A DNA stretch of 64,000 nucleotides from JBBECJ01 sp963763325 (GTDB lineage: Bacteria > Chloroflexota > Chloroflexia > Thermomicrobiales > CFX8): contig CAVXOL010000014.1 in assembly GCA_963763325.1 (NCBI GenBank), forward strand, positions 62,001-126,000. The letters are read 5' to 3'. Below the pieces are notes generated by a model, which made no database searches, had not been told where the DNA came from, and was given only the letters and a program-made list of their open reading frames with translations. The position numbers and the translations under genes were made by a program. Shown here piece after piece: positions 1 through 11,309 of this stretch (the stretch's first letter is position 1; every line of letters starts with the position of its first letter).

Positions 1-1
1 A

Positions 2-352
2 GACGTAAGCGATATTGACAGGGCGCGCGAGTTGAACGCACTGGCGCTGGCCGCCGCGCGCAAGATCGGGATGGTTCGGCTCCAGCGGATGGCCGAGGCA
101 CTGGACAGCCCGGCTGATGGTCGAGGAGACACCCGATCCAGTTCAGATCGTCGCAACATCCGGCCTCACCAGACGAGAGGTTGAAGTGCTCCGGCTGATC
201 GGTGCCGGGAAGAACAACCCTGAGATCGCCGAGACGACTCTTCCTCAGCGTGCGCACCGTCGAGCGCCACGTCGAAAACCTCTACCGCAAGATCGAGGTG
301 CAACAGCCGCGCCGAGGCGATCGCGTTTGCCCTGCGCCACGAGAGCCACTGA
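2..352 (+). CDS. LuxR-family transcriptional regulator, C-terminal part (cut by window edge, frameshifted)
   Basis: This is the last part of a regulator that begins before the window. The first frame reads a helical stretch (DIDRARELNALALAAARKIG). After a frame change near 115 comes the start of a LuxR/GerE helix-turn-helix (LTRREVEVLRLIGAGKNNPE). A second change near 240 gives the recognition helix (LFLSVRTVERHVENLYRKI), and a third near 308 gives AEAIAFALRHESH and a TGA at 350. The LTxRExEVLxLIAxG plus TVxxHVxNIYxKL pattern is diagnostic of the family. The sensor half is outside the window, so the signal is unknown. The frame changes probably reflect sequence errors, since all pieces are conserved. 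Confidence 0.75.
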
Positions 353-504
353 TCCCGAACTGGGTACATCCCGCCACGGCACGACAACCGGTCGATGACA
401 GGAATGGGTACACACCCGGAAGTCAGCTCGCTCGTCTGTCGCTACTGTCGCAGAAGAGGGAGTTTCTCCTCCCTGACGGCGATAGCAACGGACAGGAGCG
501 CACG

Positions 505-1909
505 ATGGCAGTGACATCAACCATCCCAACGACGCACGTGCTGAGCGATGATGCCGTCCGGGCATTGCGCGACCGGCTGCGTGGCCCGCTGCTCCGCCCC
601 GAGGACGACGGCTATGACGCGGCCCGCACCGTCTGGAACGCCATGATCGACCGCCGGCCGGCGCTGATCGCCCGCTGCGCCGGCGCGGCCGACGTCATCG
701 CCGCCGTCGACCTTCGCCCGCGAGCACGACCTGCTGCTCTCGGTCAAGGGCGGCGGCCACAACGTCGCCGGCAAGGCCGTCTGCGACGGCGGGCTGATGC
801 TCGACCTGTCGCCGATGAAGGGCATCCGGGTCGATCCGGCCGCCCGGACGGTGCGCGCCGAAGCCGGCGTCCTGTGGGGCGAACTCGACCGCGAGACGCA
901 CGCCTTCGGCCTGGCGACGCCCGGCGGCGCCGTCTCGACGACCGGCATCGCCGGGCTGACCCTCGGCGGCGGCCAGAGCTGGCTGACCGGCAAGCACGGC
1001 TTCGCGATCGACAACCTGCTCTCGGTCGACATCGTCACCGCCGACGGCGAGCTGCGCCATGCCAGCGCGACCGAGAACGCGGACCTGTTCTGGGCCGTGC
1101 GCGGCGCCGGGCACAACTTCGGCGTCGTGACCTCGTTCGAGTACCGGCTGCACCCGGTCACGACCGTCCTCGGCGGGATGGTCATCCATCCGTTCGAGCG
1201 CGCCCGGGACGTCCTGCGCTTCTATCGCGAGTTCACCGCCTCCGCGCCCGACGAGCTGACCAGCTACGGCCGGCATCCTGACCGCGCCGGACGGCAACCT
1301 GGTCGCCGCGATCGTCGCCTGCTACTCGGGACCACTGGACGAGGGCGAGCGCGTCCTGGCGCCGCTGCGGCGCTTCGGCCCGCCCGTGGCCGACACGATC
1401 GCGCCGATCCCGTTCCCGGTGCATGCAGACGATGCTGGACGGGGCGTTCCCGCACGGCCGGCTGAACTACTGGAAGTCGGGGCTGACGAGCGCAGGTCAG
1501 CGACGCGGCGATCGACGCGATCGTCGAGCACGCTGCCGAGGTGCCGTCGCCGTTCTCGGCGATCCTGTTCGCCGACTTCGCCGGCGCCAGGCAGCCGGGT
1601 CGCCAAGCACGGCGACGGCCTACTACCATCGCGACCTGCGCTACGACGTGCTGATCCTGTCGAGCTGGGTCGACCCGGCGGAGTCGGACCGCAACATCGG
1701 CTGGACGCGCGAGTTCTTCGCCGCCGTCGAGCCGCATCTCTCAGGCGCGGCGTCTACGTGAACGACTTGGCGGCGACGAGGGTGAGGAGCGGGTGCGCCG
1801 CGCCTACGGCGAGAACTACGAGCGGCTGGTCGAGCTGAAGACGCGCTACGACCCGACCAACGTCTTCCGCATGAACCAGAACATCCGGCCAGCAGCATCC
1901 ACCGTCTGA
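505..1909 (+). CDS. FAD-binding (BBE-like) oxidoreductase, frameshifted
   Basis: Flavoprotein oxidase of the FAD_binding_4/berberine-bridge-enzyme group, roughly 460 residues when the frames are joined. The start is ATG after an AGGAG site. The FAD domain carries SVKGGGHNVAGKAVCDGG, where family members attach FAD covalently through His and Cys, and later TTGIAGLTLGGGQSWL. The C-terminus reads YDPTNVFRMNQNIRP, the usual BBE ending. Frame changes lie near 712, 1272, 1425, 1490, 1590 and 1755-1790. Substrates of this family range from sugars to alkaloid-like compounds, so the substrate here cannot be named. Confidence 0.85.
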
Positions 1910-1992
1910 TCAGGTGATGGTATGTCCGACTCCCGACACACGCGCACGCAGCCCGAGCCATCTCTTGGCTCGGGCTGCGATGGCTTTGCATA

Positions 1993-2572
1993 TCACGCCG
2001 GATCGCCGGTGCTGCCGGAGAACCAGAGGTTCGGCCCCTCGCAGCCGCCGTCCGGCTCCGGCGCAAGCGGGCTGTTGCGGAACTCGGCGACGGTTGGGCC
2101 AAGCCGCGGATCGGCCGCGCTCTCAAGCTGCAATTGCTGCTCCCAGGCGGAGACGACGACCGGCGCTGGTAACCCCGGATACGGGCTGACGATCACGTAA
2201 TCGTCCGACCGCGCGAGCTGTCGCAACACCTCAACCTGGTCAGCCGGCAATTCGGGATCGTAGGTGATCCAGACGACGCCATGCTCGAGCGAGTGGACGG
2301 CGTGCTCGTTCCCGACCGGCTCGCTGTAGAACCCGCAACGCTGCCAGACGGGTGAATGGTCCCCGCTGTGGGGCGGAACCTGCGCGTAGCTCACCGACCG
2401 CAGCGTGTGGTTGCCACCAACCGCGCTCATCGTCACCGTTCCGACAACGAGCACCAGCACGACAGCGGCCAGAATGCCGTAGCCCGACCTTCAGCTTCCT
2501 GCGGAACGACCATTGTCGTCCCTGCGGCCGCTCGCGACTGACCGGCTCGGCCAGGCCCGTTGACGTCGTCAA
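1993..2572 (-). CDS. DUF3105 membrane-anchored protein, frameshifted
   Basis: Product of about 190 residues. A basic N-terminus ending FRRKLKVG precedes one membrane segment (YGILAAVVLVLVVGTVTM), and an extracytoplasmic domain follows. That domain has the DUF3105 signature HSLEHGVVWITYDP and ends in PNLWFSGSTGDPA. One frame change near 2485 separates the cytoplasmic tail from the membrane segment. The start is uncertain: the outermost in-frame start is at 2572. DUF3105 proteins have no established function. It stands alone, transcribed toward the FAD oxidoreductase. Confidence 0.75.
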
Positions 2573-2889
2573 TACTGCTCGTGGTCCGTGCGCGCCATTG
2601 CGCCTCCCATCACATCAGTGTCGATCCCGGCCAGTCCGTCCCGGCGCGGGCCTGCTTCTATCGTCGTCGAGCGCATCCGGACGCGCACCGGGCGAATTAC
2701 GGGTTCGCATTACCTGTTGATGGAGTTCAGACAATGTGGCTCTCCATGGGGCACATCACGCCACTGATGCGGCGATGTCTCTCGATCCCGTGAAGGACCG
2801 CCGGATAGGACAGTAGGCAAGCCCCCCAGCGATCGCTAGAGTGCGGTATGCCGACACGACACACTGGCGATCGAATCAACGGAGGCATC
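2573..2889. other. Intergenic region, no gene recognised
   Basis: About 317 bases between the divergent DUF3105 and methyltransferase genes. Short open frames here have no recognisable domain. A GGAGG Shine-Dalgarno at 2881 belongs to the methyltransferase. The region presumably holds both promoters, but no convincing -35/-10 pair was found. Confidence 0.4.
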
Positions 2890-3688
2890 ATGACCAGTAC
2901 TGACACCCGCTACGTCTTCGACAACGCCGCCGAGCAATTGACTGAGGCACGCTTCACCGCGCTGCCACGGCTCTACGATTCAACGACGTTCCGTCATCTG
3001 GACGCGCTCGGCGTCGGACCAGGCTGGTCGTGTCTGGAGGTCGGAGCCGGCGGTGGCACGGTCGCGCGCTGGCTTGCCGAGCGTGTTGGACCCGGCGGGC
3101 GCGTCGTCGCGACCGACATCGACACTCGATTCCTCGATACCCTGAACCAACCACCGATCGAGGTCATGCGCCACGACATCACGACCGATCCACTGCCCGA
3201 AGCCAGCTTCGACCTCGTTCACACCCGGCTCGTCCTGAGCCACCTGCCAGGCCGCGACGCCGCACTGGCCCGGATCGTCAGCGCGCTCAAGCCGGGCGGC
3301 TGGCTCCTGACCGAGGAGTTCGACAGCCTCTCGATGCAGCCAGGCACGGAGATCAACCCCGTCGAGGAGTTTCTGCCGCTCAACCAGGCAATGCTTGAGA
3401 TCATGACCGAGCGTGGTGTCGACCTGCGCCTGGGACGAATGATGCCGGGAAGGCTTCGCAAGCTCGGCCTCAGCGATGTCGATGCCGAGGGTCGCGTCGT
3501 GCTCTGGCAGAGCGGATCGATCGGAGGAACGCTGCTGCGTGCCAACCTCGAGCAGCTTCGCGACGGGATCATGGCCAGGACCGGCATGAGCGAGCGCGGA
3601 CTTCGACCGAGAGATGGAGCGGTTCGACAACGGGTCAATCATCAACCCGTCACCGGTCATGTGGTCAGTCTGGGGACGCCGCCCGTAA
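2890..3688 (+). CDS. Class I SAM-dependent methyltransferase, one frameshift
   Basis: Methyltransferase_11/25-type Rossmann enzyme of about 266 residues. Motif I is CLEVGAGGGTVARWLAE, followed by the acidic residue in VVATDID, and motif IV/post-motif LVHTRLVLSHLPGRDAAL. Then comes LKPGGWLLTEEF. ATG at 2890 is preferred to the in-frame ATG at 2848 because GGAGG lies four bases upstream. Near 3598 the frame changes, and the true C-terminus continues as FDREMERFDNGSIINPSP to TAA at 3686. It converges with the deazaflavin oxidoreductase, 25 bases away. The acceptor substrate is not predictable. Confidence 0.85.
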
Positions 3689-3713
3689 ACACTGCAGCCC
3701 CCGGGACATCGGC

Positions 3714-4080
3714 TCAATCCGCGTCGAAGGTCACTGCCACGAGCGGACTTCGCGCCAGCCACGTGTCGAGGTCGTTCGGCGTAGTTCCAGTTGGCCGTGA
3801 ACGGTGTCAGGACGGCCCGGCGCTCGGCGTCGTCCGTGATCGGGCGGGCATGGGCTGGGAGGTCGGCGGTCACGTCCCCTTTGAGGTGGAATGTGAACGC
3901 AGGATTCGCGACCAGGTTGGCGTACCAGTCGCGCTTGCCGGGCAGGCCGGAGAGGTAGACGGTGCCGTCGATGTTCTGGAAGGCGATCTCAATCCGAGAC
4001 GTCTTGCCGCTCTTCCGGCCGGTCGTCGTGATATCGATCGTGCCGCCCCGTTGAAGTTGTTCCTGTACCGCTGGATTCAT
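3714..4080 (-). CDS. Deazaflavin (F420)-dependent nitroreductase-family protein, one frameshift
   Basis: Small split-barrel protein of about 121 residues, of the DUF385/Ddn-like family that uses F420 or related cofactors. Recognisable stretches are TIDITTTGRKSGKTSRIEI, YLSGLPGKRDWYANLVANP and the ending LDTWLARSPLVAVTFDAD. The frame shifts near 3775, just before that C-terminal helix. An AAGGAGG site sits ahead of the ATG. The RKSGK..R motif is the family hallmark for phosphate/cofactor contact. Its presence, with the LLM protein at 18.8 kb, suggests the organism makes F420. Confidence 0.85.
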
Positions 4081-4155
4081 CTGGCGATCCTCCTTCGTGA
4101 CGACGACACTGTCTCATTGTGCTAACCGATGGACCTCCTGGATCATTCCGCGCGC

Positions 4156-5324
4156 TCAGGCCGGGGCTGTCCTCGACAGCTCCAGCAACGTCTGGCCAGT
4201 CGCGTTCTCAGGAGGGTAGATGACGACCGTGTTGATCCTGCGTTTGCGCGCCTTGGCCTCGCAGCCAGCCTCCCGCACCTCCCGATCCCAGCCGTCGGTG
4301 AAGACCGCACCCGAGCGGCCCAGATCCAGGCAGGTCACGTAGCGGGTTGGGAGTACGGAATCAGCGGCATTCCGAGCAGGTCACGGGCAACGTTCTCACC
4401 AGCGAAGCGACCGAGTTGGAGCGCATGCTGGCATGACTGAAGCGTCAGGTGGCCATCGCCAGTGTCAGCGGCGGCGGCATCGCCGGTCACGAAGATGTCC
4501 GGTGCCGACGGCGCCCGGAGCGATCCGATCGACGATCAGCCGTCCCAGATTGTCCCGCTCGCCAGGTACCTGGCCAACAAACGGCGCCGCTGCCATTCCG
4601 GTCGTCAGGACGACGGCGTCAACGTCAAGCGCCGTACCATCCGCGAACGTCACACGGTCGGACGCCAGCATCGTGACCGTCTTCCCGAGGACGAGATCGA
4701 TCCGAGCGTCTGCGAGTGCCGCCTCAATCTCGGCTCGCGGCCCGGCACCAAGCTCCGAGCCGACGACGTCTGCCCGGTCGATCAACGTGATCGTCGCTCG
4801 CTCGGCGACCGCCTCGCCGCCGTGGACCGCCAGCCGGTCACGCATCTCCAGCGCCAGCTCGATGCCGGTGAATCCGGCGCCGACGATCGCGATTGCAGGG
4901 ATGACTTGCCGCCCACGCGATCTCACTCAGCCGCCGGTCGAACGCAATCGCCTCAGCCTGCGTATCAATCGCGAAGGCCGTATCGGCGCCAATCATCGGC
5001 GGTCGCTGCATGACGCTGCCGGTCGCAACCACCAACCGGTCATAGTCGAGCCGCTGACCGGTCGCTAATCCAACCGCGCGCCGATCCAGATCGAGCCCGA
5101 CTGCCTCTCCCTGGACAAAGCGAACACCGGCCTCGCGCAACAGCGGCAGCAGATCGACTCCGAGCGTCTCAGGATGCGCCTCGTAGAGCCTGGGCCGCAT
5201 CTGCAGCACCGGCTCGCGCGACACCATCGTCACGACTGTCCGTTCGGCCAGCCACGCGTCTGGCCGACAGCGCCGCCCAGAAACCCGCGAAACCGCCGCC
5301 GACGATCACAATATCGTTGGTCAT
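4156..5324 (-). CDS. NAD(P)/FAD-dependent oxidoreductase, type II NADH dehydrogenase-like, frameshifted
   Basis: Roughly 389 residues after joining frames. The N-terminal FAD site is DIVIVGGGFAGFWAALSAR. The middle has YDRLVVATGSV, and the second nucleotide-binding fold has IAIVGAGFTGIELALEMRD. Near the end comes the FAD-contact segment VTGDAAAA, then LQSCQHALQLGRFAGENVA. Frame changes lie near 5260, 4915, 4480 and 4340. Translation starts at the ATG preceded by GAGG. Proteins of this group oxidise NADH and pass electrons to quinone without pumping protons. A C-terminal amphipathic membrane helix is not obvious, so a soluble disulfide-type oxidoreductase is the alternative. Confidence 0.8.
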
Positions 5325-5414
5325 GATGAGTCCTCCCTCATGTCGAGTAGGACCCATTGTCGCGTACCAGTGGCTCCTGAGTAGGTCCATTCGTCCGACT
5401 GCCTTTAGTACCAC

Positions 5415-5629
5415 TCATGCCGAACAGGCCCAGAAGTCGGCGAACGCCAACGAGTAACTGTGGAGCGCCCGACTGAGGCAGAAGAAGCCAATCGCGGCAA
5501 CGCTCATCATCATCGTGTTCAGCGCGCCTTTCGAGCGCACCAGCCCACCATAGAAGAATCCCAGCGCCGGGTCATGAACAGAACCAGCGCCGTGGACATC
5601 AGCATCCAGGCTGTACTTGCCTCACTCAA
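5415..5629 (-). pseudogene. amt: Truncated ammonium transporter (Amt) N-terminal remnant
   Basis: A TTG start at 5629, with GGAGGT six bases upstream, opens SEASTAWMLMSTALVLFMT. After one frame change near 5572 it continues PALGFFYGGLVRSKGALNT and MMMSVAAIGFF. This is the characteristic first two membrane helices of Amt/MEP ammonium channels (TAWML...TPGLAFFYGG). The match fades after YSLAF, and a stop follows at 5415. Only about 70 of the expected 400 or more residues are present, and the type II NADH dehydrogenase begins 90 bases further on. It looks like a deletion remnant. It lies upstream of and divergent to gltB, a sensible place for a nitrogen-uptake gene. Confidence 0.65.
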
Positions 5630-6328
5630 GGCACACCTCCACCCTTCGAAATGTCGTGGATTGAACGTCGGGAGCATCGCAGTCGTGAACCGGTTCATCG
5701 CTATCGTGGAGCGTGCTGGCCGGTACCGTCTATGTTCCCAACGGGCAATTTTCCCAGCCGGGATTGTGCCGGTCGCCCAGAAAGCGCTGGACTTCGCAGA
5801 AAGCCAGATTGAATCCTCATTCCGGCATCTTGAACGGACGATGTGACGTGTTTCGCCAGATCTCGTGGCTTGAGAGACTGATTCTCTGGGCATCAGACAC
5901 GATCAGTTGTGCCGGACGACTAACGTTTGGTCACGAATTGCAGCCAGCCGCACGATGCCAGGCAGGAACATCCTCGCGTACGATCGGATGGATGCGATCT
6001 TCGATCGCAGAATTTCGCGTTTATGGAAAGGGGAGTCATCGATGATCCCGCCACCAACTCGAGAGCCGTCCTTAACACCACCAGATGCAACGACGATCTT
6101 CTACTCCCATTTCCCCGCCAGGACCAGCGCTGCGGCCCCCCACTGCAAACACGCTGCGTTGACTACTGACGCCAGGCGCTAGCCGGCAACCAGCAGCACA
6201 CCACCGAACCCACAAATAACGCCTACGCGGAGACGAGCCGGACTGGCTCGCTACCGGCGTTGAGCATCACTCGATCATGCGGCCCGTCGTGGCCGCTGGT
6301 CCGCATTGCCATTGGGGAGGATCGGTCC
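5630..6328. other. Intergenic region, no gene recognised
   Basis: Nearly 700 bases between the amt remnant and gltB. Open frames on both strands are short and show no recognisable domain or good ribosome-binding site. It may hold the promoter region of gltB and relics of deleted DNA. Confidence 0.4.
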
Positions 6329-9300
6329 GTGAGCCAGAGCTACGTCACCCACCTGCAACCGCATCCGTCCGCGCCGCTCTATGACCCGGCCTTCGAGCAC
6401 GACGCCTGCGGAACCGGGTTCGTCGCCGACCTGCTTGGGACGCCAAGCCACGCCATCGTCCAGCGGGCGCTCGAAGCAGTCGTCAACCTGACCCACCGCG
6501 GCGCGGTCGACGCCGACGCGAAGACTGGCGACGGCGCCGGCATCATGCTGCAGACACCCGGCAGGCTGCTGGCCCGAGAGGCCGAAATCCTGACCGGCCG
6601 TCCTGTTGATGAAGCGACGATCGCGGCCGGGATGATCTTCACCTCGCCGAAGCCACGCCGGGCAGCGCTCGCGCGGTCGCTCGTCTGCAAGGCACTCCAA
6701 CAGTCAGGCGTCCACACCTTCGGCTGGCGCAACGTCCCGGTCCGCCCGGAGGTCCTGGGGGAGAAGGCGCTGGCGACGATGCCGGGTATCTGGCAGATCC
6801 TCTTCGAGCGACCGGCGGAGGACGATCCCGCCTTCGAGCGCACGCTCTATCTGGCGCGGCGACGCGCCGAACTGGCCGTGGCGCAGGCTGGGATCGAAGA
6901 CTTCCACGTCGCCTCGCTGTCGAGCCGGACGCTGGTCTACAAAGGACTCTTCGTCGCGCGCGACCTGGAAGGGTTCTACGCAGACCTCTCCGACCCCGAC
7001 TGCCAGAGCGCGCTGGCCGTCTTCCACCAGCGCTACAGCACCAACACGTTCCCAACCTGGGCGCTGGCCCAGCCGTTCCGCCGGATCGCCCACAACGGCG
7101 AGATCAACACCCTCCAGGGAAACCGCAACTGGATGCGCGCCCGCGAGCCGGAACTTGCCGGGGCTGGCTGGCAGACGGACCTGGGAGAGATCACGCCAAT
7201 CATCGACCCGACCGGCAGCGACTCGCTCAGCCTCGACAACGTGCTGGAACTGATCGACCTCTCCGGCCGCGACCTGCTGCACGCGATCGCGATGCTGGTC
7301 CCCGAGCCATGGGAGAACATGCCAGGACTCTCCGACGAGCAGCGCGCCTTCCACGCCTGGCACGCACCGCTGATGGAGCCGTGGGACGGCCCGGCGACGA
7401 TCGCCTTCAGCGATGGCCGGATCGCCGGCGCCGTCCTCGACCGCAACGGACTCCGTCCGGCCCGCTACACCGTCACCCGCGAGGGACTGGTCGTCCTCGC
7501 CAGCGAGACCGGCGTCCTCGACCTGACCGGCTACGAGGTCGATCGAGCGTGGCCGGCTCGGGCCGGGGCAGATGCTGGCGGTCGACACGACAGACTGGCG
7601 AGATCTGGCACGACGACGAGATCAAGGCGACGCTGGCCGGTCGCCAGCCGTGGCAACAGTGGGTCGCGGAGCAGGTTCAGACGCTTGAACCGATCGCGCA
7701 CATGATATCGGACACTGCCCCCATCGAGCTTGACCTCCACGACGCACAGGTCGCGTTCGGCTTCACGGCTGAGGACCAGCGGCTCGTCCTCCAGCCGATG
7801 GCCGTCGAGGGCAAGGAGCCACTCTGGTCGATGGGCGACGACGCGCCGCTGGCCGTCCTGTCGAAGTTCCCGCGACCGTTGGCGAGTTCTTCCGCCAGCG
7901 CTTCGCCCAGGTGACCAACCCGCCGATCGATCCGCTCCGTGAAGCCGTCGTCATGTCGCTCGACTGCTACTCGGCCCGCGCGGCAACCTGCTCGACGAAG
8001 CGCCGCACCCGGCTGGGCTGATCCACCTGCGCAGCCCGATCCTGACCGAATCCGACCTGGCCGCCCTCCGAGCAAGCGGAGCAACCACGCTCGATGCGAC
8101 CTTCCAGACCGGCGCCGGGCCAGACAGCCTGTCGCAAGCCCTGGATCGACTCATCGACCGCGCGATCGCGGCCGTCGAGTCCGGCGCAACCCTGCTGATC
8201 GTCAGCGATCGACGGCTTACGGCTGAGCGCGCCCCGGTACCGATGCCACTTGCCGTCGGTGCCCTGCACCACGGGCTGATACGGGCCGGTATACGAATGC
8301 GCGCGTCAATCGTCTGTGACACCGGTGACATCTGGGATGTCCACCAGGCCGCCGTCCTGGCCGGCTACGGCGCGAGCGCGTTCTGCCCGTGGCTGGCACT
8401 GCGGACGGCCGGAGGGCTGGCCGGTGGACGCGGGCTGGAGACAACCGCGCCGGACGAGCTCGAAGCGCGCTACAAGCAGTCGCTGGAGGCCGGTCTCCTG
8501 AAGGTGATGTCCAAGATGGGCATCTCGACGCTCTCCAGCTACACCGGCGGGCAGCAGTTCGAGATCATCGGGCTGGATCGCTCGGTCGTCGCGCGTTGCT
8601 TCGCCGGGACACCGTCCCGGCTCGGCGGGTTGACGCTGGCCGACATCCAGCAGCGCGTGCTGGCTCGCCACGCCGAACGGGCGACGACCGGCGGCAAGCT
8701 GGCCGACTTCGGCCTCGTCCGCTACCGCCGCGACGGCGAGCACCACGCCTACAGCCCGACCGTCGCGAAGGCGCTCCAGCAGGCGACGAACAGCGGCGAC
8801 GCAGCCGACTACACCGCGTTCGTCGATCTGGCCAGCAACCATGAGCCGGCAACCGTCCGCGATCTGCTGACGTTCCGCCCGTCGAAACCGATTCCGGTCG
8901 ATGAGGTCGAGCCGGTCGAGGAGATTCGCCGCCGCTTCGTGATCACGGCCATGTCGCTCGGCGCGCTCAGCCCGGAGGCCTACCGGACGCTGGCGATCGC
9001 GATGAACCGGATCGGTGGACGCAGCAACAGCGGTGAGGGCGGCGAGGACCCCGACTGGTACTACGAGCCAGGCCCGGACATCGCCCACAGCCGCGTCAAG
9101 CAGATCGCCTCGGCCCGCTTCGGCGTGACAGCCGAATACCTCGGTCGCGCGACCGAGATCGAGATCAAGATGGCGCAGGGCTCCAAGCCCGGCGAGGGTG
9201 GCCAACTCCCGGCGCACAAGGTCACGCCGCTGATCGCCCGGCTGCGCCACGCCGTGCCGGGCGTCTCGCTCATCTCACCACCGCCGCATCACGACATCTA

Positions 9301-10871
9301 CAGCATCGAGGACCTGGCGCAGCTGATCTACGACCTCAAGCAGGTCAACCCGGCTGCCCGGATCGGCGTCAAGCTGGTTGCCGAAGCTGGCGTCGGAACG
9401 GTTGCCGCTGGTGTCGCCAAGGCCCACGCCGACTACATCCTGATCAGCGGTCACTCTGGTGGGACCGGCGCCTCGCCGCTCTCGTCGATCAAGCACGTTG
9501 GCGTCCCGTGGGAGATCGGCCTCGCCGAGGCGCAGCAGACGCTGGTCATCAACGGCCTGCGTGGCCGGGTCCGCCTGCGGACCGATGGCGGCTTACAGAC
9601 CGGTCGCGATATCGTCATCGCGGCGATGATCGGCGCCGAGGAGTTCGGCTTCGGGACGGCGGCGCTCGTCTCGATCGGCTGCGACATGGCGCGTCAGTGC
9701 CACCTCAATACCTGCCCGACCGGCATCGCAACCCAGCGCGAAGACCTGCGCGCCAAGTTCACCGGCACGCCCGAGCAGGTCATCGCATACATCACCAGCC
9801 TGGCCGCCGAGGTTCGCCAGATCCTCGCCGACCTCGGCGTCCGGCGACTGGACGACATCGTTGGGCGCGTCGATCTACTCGACCAGGTCAGCGGCCTGAG
9901 CGGCCCCGCCGGAAAGCTCGACCTGAGCAGCGCTGCTCAGCGTGCCGGGTGAGCAGGGTTCTGTCCTGCGCTCGACCACCGAGCGGAACAGCGCGACGAC
10001 GCTCGGCGGCGACGCGCTGGACGACCAGTTGCTCGGCGACGTTCTGCCCGCGATCAGCGAGCGCCGGCCGATCTCGGTCAACGCGACCGTCCGCAACCAC
10101 CACCGTTCGATCGGCGCCCGGATCGCCGGCGAGATCGCCGCCCGACACTCACGCGATCCGCTGCCGTCCGGCACGATTCAACTCTGCCTGAACGGGATCG
10201 CCGGCCAGAGCTTCGGCGCCTGGTGCACGAGCGGGATGCGGCTCGTCCTCGATGGCCAGGCCAACGACTACGTCGGCAAGGGCATGTCGGGCGGCGAGAT
10301 CATCGTCCGCCAGGCCGAACGGCTCGACACCGCCCGCCCGGACGTCGTCATCGGCAACACCGTCCTCTACGGCGCGACCGGCGGGGAGCTCTATGCGGCA
10401 GGCCAGGCCGGCGAGCGCTTTGCCGTCCGCAACTCCGGCGCGACGGCCGTCGTTGAGGGCGTCGGCGACCACGGCTGCGAGTACATGACCGGCGGGACGG
10501 TCGTCGTCCTCGGGCCGACCGGCCGCAACTTCGCCGCCGGGATGACGAGCGGGACCGCCTACGTGCTCGATCTGGCCGATGGTTTCGAACGCCGCTGCCA
10601 CCTCGAACTGGTCGCGCTCGAGCGCGTGACCGACCAGTCGGACGCCGACACGTTGCGCCACCTCATCGAACGACACGCCCTCCTGACCGGCAGCGCGCGG
10701 GCATGGGATGTGCTGGCACAATGGGACATGCTCCTGCCTCGGTTCTGGAAGGTTGTCCCACGCACACAGCCTGACCTCTCGATCAGCGATACACCCGCGC
10801 GCAGTCGCGGACGCCGGCCAGCACCGGTTGACATGCGTGCCAGCCTGGCCGCCGAGACAGCCGCCGAATAG
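6329..10871 (+). CDS. gltB: Glutamate synthase large subunit, frameshifted
   Basis: GOGAT large chain of about 1,510 residues, which converts glutamine and 2-oxoglutarate to two glutamates. GTG at 6329 follows GGGGAGG. Cys27 in EHDACGTGFVADL is the glutaminase nucleophile exposed after propeptide removal. Later landmarks are HQRYSTNTFPTWALAQPF and AHNGEINTLQGN. The central and FMN domains carry MSLGALSPEAYRTLAIAMNR, EGGEDP and GVKLVAEAGVGTVAAGVAKA. The 3Fe-4S cysteines are in CDMARQCHLNTC. The C-terminal beta-helix has the GXXGG-type repeats (MTGGTVVVLGPTGRNFAAGM). Frame changes occur near 7550, 7870, 7975 and 9945. No gltD is seen in the window. Confidence 0.93.
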
Positions 10872-10888
10872 AACAGGAGACGACCAAC

Positions 10889-11107
10889 GTGGCAACCAAC
10901 GACGCAACGACAGGTTCAGATGATGCCGCGATCAGCCTGCGATCGGGTATGATGGTACGCGTCGTGAACCCGAACTCAGCCCACTATGGCACGACCGGCC
11001 ATCTCCTCGGCCGCAACGAGCAGCGCGAACCGTACTGGCTCGTCCGCTTCACGACGACCGCCGCGCCAATCCACCTGCTCGAAGAGGAGCTCATCGTCGT
11101 GCGCTGA
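10889..11107 (+). CDS. Small conserved-looking protein downstream of gltB
   Basis: A 72-residue protein starting with GTG, preceded by an AGGAGA site and only 17 bases after gltB, so almost certainly cotranscribed. Its core, LRSGMMVRVVNPNSAHYGTT followed by GHLLGR and YWLVRF, resembles a small SH3-like or KOW-like beta barrel. It ends in a hydrophobic/acidic tail (HLLEEELIVVR). No named family was recognised. Position suggests a role linked to glutamate synthase or a nearby redox step, but that is inference from linkage only. Confidence 0.6.
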   Translation: MATNDATTGSDDAAISLRSGMMVRVVNPNSAHYGTTGHLLGRNEQREPYWLVRFTTTAAPIHLLEEELIVVR

Positions 11108-11119
11108 CCCGCGCATCAC

Positions 11120-11166
11120 GTACGACAGGTTACGGAGGTGGCACTGTCCTCCGTAACCTGTCGTAC
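11120..11166 (+). terminator. Perfect 19-bp hairpin after gltB operon
   Basis: Positions 11120-11138 pair perfectly with 11148-11166 around a 9-base loop, 13 bases after the small gene's stop. There is no run of T after the stem, so it is either a Rho-assisted or processing hairpin, or a bidirectional terminator-like structure. Confidence 0.7.
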
Positions 11167-11240
11167 AACACCATCAGGATCGTCCACCTACAACACCAGC
11201 ACATCGTCACGATCCGCAGTTGATAATCCCGCCATCTGGT

Positions 11241-11263
11241 ATAGTTCCTGTCATTGGAATTAT
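11241..11263 (+). promoter_or_regulatory. Inverted repeat ahead of MarR gene, possible operator
   Basis: ATAGTTCC and GGAATTAT form a dyad (7 of 8 positions) separated by 7 bases, about 45 bases upstream of the MarR start. MarR proteins usually autoregulate by binding such dyads. Assignment is by position only. Confidence 0.35.
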
Positions 11264-11309
11264 CCTGACGAGTGGATATGTCAACTGTGGAGCGAACGCG
11301 ATTGTGAAC

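Noticed and set aside
6329..9952. Long open frames opposite gltB and other GC-rich genes
   Set aside because: They are codon-bias shadows: the protein sequences are Arg/Gly/Ala-rich and show no domains, while the opposite frame is conserved.
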